From CAYVLA01 sp964549615 [NCBI: uncultured Thermococci archaeon] (GTDB lineage: Archaea > CAYQAE01 > CAYVLA01), in contig CAZJVP010000018.1 in NCBI GenBank assembly GCA_964549615.1, forward strand, positions 13,802-77,801: a stretch of 64,000 nucleotides of DNA, in the 5' to 3' direction. The notes under the pieces are model-generated. The model was not told the origin of the DNA. It searched no databases and saw nothing but the letters and a program-made list of their open reading frames with translations. The translations under genes were made by a program, and so were the position numbers. This document shows positions 63,915 through 64,000 of this stretch, piece after piece; position 1 is the stretch's first letter; each line of letters begins with the position of its first letter.

Positions 63915-64000
63915 GCGAAATGTCGGTCGAGGAGAGGATGATAAAGATAATCACCGATGTCCTAGGCGTCGAACGCGAGAAGATCACGATGGACTCAAGG
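63911..64000 (+). CDS. Acyl carrier protein, N-terminal part (cut by window end)
   Basis: Thirty codons are visible from GTG 63911 (or ATG 63920), overlapping the previous stop. The translation SVEERMIKIITDVLGVEREK, then ITMDSR, matches helix 1 and loop 1 of acyl carrier proteins. The phosphopantetheine serine (DSL motif) would lie just beyond the window. ACPs are unusual in archaea. The call depends on this short stretch alone. Confidence 0.7.
   Translation, partial: MSEMSVEERMIKIITDVLGVEREKITMDSR

Overview
The window is a 64-kb, GC-rich, gene-dense piece of an archaeal chromosome. Archaeal markers include a 69-residue histone, two full-length TFB transcription factors beside Gar1, an archaeal CODH/ACS (cdh) operon, tetrahydromethanopterin C1 enzymes (Mtd, Ftr, Fwd), the archaeal start of the aromatic pathway (AroA'/AroB'), a PAC2 protein and a presenilin-like protease. 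TATA-like boxes 27-38 nt upstream of many starts suggest leaderless or short-leader mRNAs; other genes carry GGTGA/GGAG-type Shine-Dalgarno sequences. No mcr, mtr, tRNA, rRNA, CRISPR array or insertion sequence was seen. An uncultured acetogenic, non-methanogenic lineage such as Bathyarchaeia would fit the mixture of archaeal Wood-Ljungdahl genes with Pta-AckA; that placement is inference.

Layout. 1-392: 3' end of chorismate synthase. 411-7089: pyrimidine synthesis (pyrB-pyrI-pyrF-DUF3795 leftward; pyrC and a thioredoxin rightward; pyrD-pyrK leftward behind an ABC exporter), with a histone gene between. 9981-19915: one rightward C1 operon, mtd-ftr-(HdrC/GltD fusion)-(HdrA/MvhD fusion)-(FwdD/FwdB fusion)-fwdA-fwdC. 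19967-25089: RNase Z, a fused ADP-forming acyl-CoA synthetase/GNAT, a small unknown gene and a stretch without a convincing gene. 25090-36168: two DUF166 paralogues and the leftward CODH/ACS operon (cooC-frhB-like-cdhA-cdhB-cdhC-cooC-cdhD-cdhE-DUF166). 36849-44907: glycosyltransferase, TsaC/Sua5, hydrogenase maturation protease, DUF1464, coiled-coil and membrane proteins, then divergent presenilin-like and site-2 proteases. 44904-52105: two TFBs, gar1, serA, two unknown genes, an aminotransferase and a UspA protein. 52110-56922: aroA (leftward) and aroA'-aroB'-aroD-aroE (rightward). 57396-60204: Orc/Cdc6-like ATPase, PAC2 protein and NagB. 60455-64000: pta-ackA-GlmU-like-acyl carrier protein (cut by the window end).

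How it works together (inference from families). Fwd and Ftr fix CO2 onto tetrahydromethanopterin, Mtd performs an F420-dependent reduction, and the CODH/ACS joins the methyl group with CO to make acetyl-CoA. Acetyl-CoA could then yield ATP by two routes in the window: Pta-AckA or the ADP-forming acyl-CoA synthetase. The electron-transfer genes are the most unusual part: HdrA is present, no HdrB is encoded, and HdrC is fused to a GltD-like NAD(P)H flavoprotein. This suggests a flavin-based electron-transfer complex linking NAD(P)H, ferredoxin and CO2 reduction without heterodisulfide. The CODH operon carries its own F420-type FrhB-like subunit.
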